Source: Luscinia megarhynchos (Eukaryota > Chordata > Aves > Passeriformes > Turdidae). Taken from it: a stretch of DNA of 64,000 nucleotides. The notes under the pieces were generated by a model. That model had not been told where the DNA came from, searched no databases, and saw nothing but the letters and a program-made list of their open reading frames with translations. The stretch covers positions 27,930,330-27,994,329 of the forward strand of contig CM067566.1 of assembly GCA_034336665.1 (NCBI GenBank). The letters are read 5' to 3'. Positions 63,103-64,000 of this stretch are shown here, one piece after another (position 1 is the first letter of the stretch; every line of letters begins with the position of its first letter). Made by a program: the position numbers and the translations under genes.

Positions 63103-64000
63103 CTACAATCAATAATATATATATATATTCACTTTAGGAAATGACCTTGTCCAGAACAACCTAAAAAGAAGACAGTAGTTGGCTTAACCCCTAAAAATGA
63201 TGAGTGATTTCCCACTGTCCCCAGCTCTCTTCATGATCTTGGGCAGGAGGCAGATGGGCACATTTATAGCCAGAGCTTCACCTAGGGCTGAGGTATTTAA
63301 CTGTGCAGCCTGATGGTGACCTGCACACTTCATTTCTTGGCTGCACCTAATGCCAGGGTGCAGCTGTGAATCATCATTATTCCCTGTGTAGGGTGAAAAT
63401 ATATCCTGAATTTTACAATTGCTCAATAAAAAAACTAGATAATTTTCTCTCTATATATGTAAGATTTGGTAAAACAATTTATTAATTGTTATGTCTTGAA
63501 TCCAGTGTTTTTGCTTTTCCCTGTCATTAAAATACATAGGAAAATATCATGTAGGATGAAAATGGTTTTTAGTGGTTGCTCATCACTACTATAAGGCCAT
63601 GTTTCTGACTACTAAGAGTATGTTGCTGATAAGCAACTTCAAAAATGCTAATTTTGATTGTTTGTGTTCATTTTTCAGAATAGAAATAGGAAAGGCGCCA
63701 TTGTAAAAGTCTGGATGAGACAAGTAAACCCCATAATTCAATGTTCAATAAAATATAAGCATAGAAAAGTGGCATAATAAGGCTTCAGCTGCACTCTTAC
63801 AGGAAAAAAACCAATGAAACATGCTTGATACTCAAGAGATAAAATTCTTTTGCACAGCAATAGAAATTCAACAATTTTTATCCCAAGAATCTTGTTATTA
63901 TATTCCTGACAGAAAAGTAATTTTTCACTATACAGCCAGTGGAATTTAATTTGATCCACTTAAAGTGAAAAATAAGCGCATTTAATCTAATTCTAATTAC
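63103..64000 (-). other. SGCZ: SGCZ intron preceding exon A (partial)
   Basis: This is the 3' end of the upstream intron, continuing past the right edge. It contains the (AT)n run next to the exon A acceptor. A somewhat less AT-rich block at about 63190-63370 is open for 80 codons on the minus strand, but I recognise no protein or repeat family in it. The remainder is plain AT-rich sequence. Confidence 0.8.
63115..63128. repeat. (AT)n microsatellite beside exon A acceptor
   Basis: This is a short uninterrupted AT dinucleotide run about 10 bp upstream, in transcript sense, of the AG that opens SGCZ exon A. It occupies the usual polypyrimidine position. A repeat of this length could vary between individuals. 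Confidence 0.9.

Larger units (their letters stand above)
1..64000 (-). other. SGCZ: SGCZ gene body, internal part (three coding exons plus introns)
   Basis: The whole window appears to lie inside the zeta-sarcoglycan gene, transcribed right to left. Three exons keep one reading frame across both internal junctions (phase 0, then phase 1) and have AG/GT borders. Their joined translation matches the zeta paralogue rather than delta or gamma, as shown by NARNHMGQLTGQLT and GADAVEAQCKRFEVRAS. Sarcoglycans are single-pass type II membrane glycoproteins of the dystrophin-associated complex; zeta-sarcoglycan is reported in muscle and other tissues. The encoded part is extracellular, just after the membrane anchor. 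No start codon exon, stop codon, UTR or promoter of the gene is in view. Identity rests on remembered family sequences, not on a search. Confidence 0.93.

Noticed and set aside
63184..63426. 80-codon minus frame close to exon A on the same strand, possible alternative exon
   Set aside because: No sarcoglycan similarity and no clear donor or acceptor pair; no known SGCZ exon fits.
1..64000. tRNA, rRNA, CRISPR array, bacterial operon or mobile defence system
   Set aside because: The sequence is a vertebrate intron-exon region. No cloverleaf, regular direct-repeat array or dense gene cluster was seen.

Overview
The window is a 64 kb internal slice of one large vertebrate gene, zeta-sarcoglycan (SGCZ), read on the minus strand. 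Three coding exons are visible, in transcript order at 63102-63001, 20505-20418 and 2735-2613. Joined in silico they stay in frame, with matching phases at both internal junctions and consensus AG/GT borders. They encode about 104 consecutive residues of the extracellular part of the protein. The first and last coding exons, including the membrane anchor and the C-terminal cysteine-rich end, lie outside the window. Everything else is intron or old transposon sequence.

The organism is most likely a bird. The recognisable dispersed repeats are CR1-type non-LTR retrotransposons, some with the typical CR1 3' end (an ATTCTGTG octamer repeat), together with LTR-like elements resembling those of passerine genomes. 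I see no Alu or L1 copies. Two complete introns of 17.7 kb and 42.5 kb are shorter than I would expect for a mammalian SGCZ, which also suits a bird. A crocodilian or turtle is not strictly excluded. Calling it a passerine rests only on recollection of the LTR families.

Layout. 1-2612: intron after exon C. 2613-2735: exon C. 2736-20417: 17.7 kb intron with two short antisense CR1 tails (6.6 kb, 8.9 kb) and an odd stretch open on both strands at 18.9-19.4 kb. 20418-20505: exon B. 20506-63000: 42.5 kb intron holding an LTR-like element (23.2-24.0 kb), an (ATT)n microsatellite (28.8 kb), CR1 relics (29.1, 34.1, 39.4, 42.0, 51.1 and 58.4 kb), a MIR-like SINE scrap (48.4 kb) and a second, GC-rich LTR-like element (53.2-54.6 kb). 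63001-63102: exon A, whose acceptor sits behind an (AT)n tract. 63103-64000: intron before exon A.

I found no second protein-coding gene, tRNA, rRNA or CRISPR array. Nearly all open frames are short chance frames in AT-rich intron or frames within transposon remnants. I do not see a convincing undescribed system. The better leads are the weak acceptor of exon A, the bidirectionally open block at 18.9-19.4 kb, several intronic stretches that look like conserved non-coding elements, and the GC-rich LTR that carries the longest open frame.
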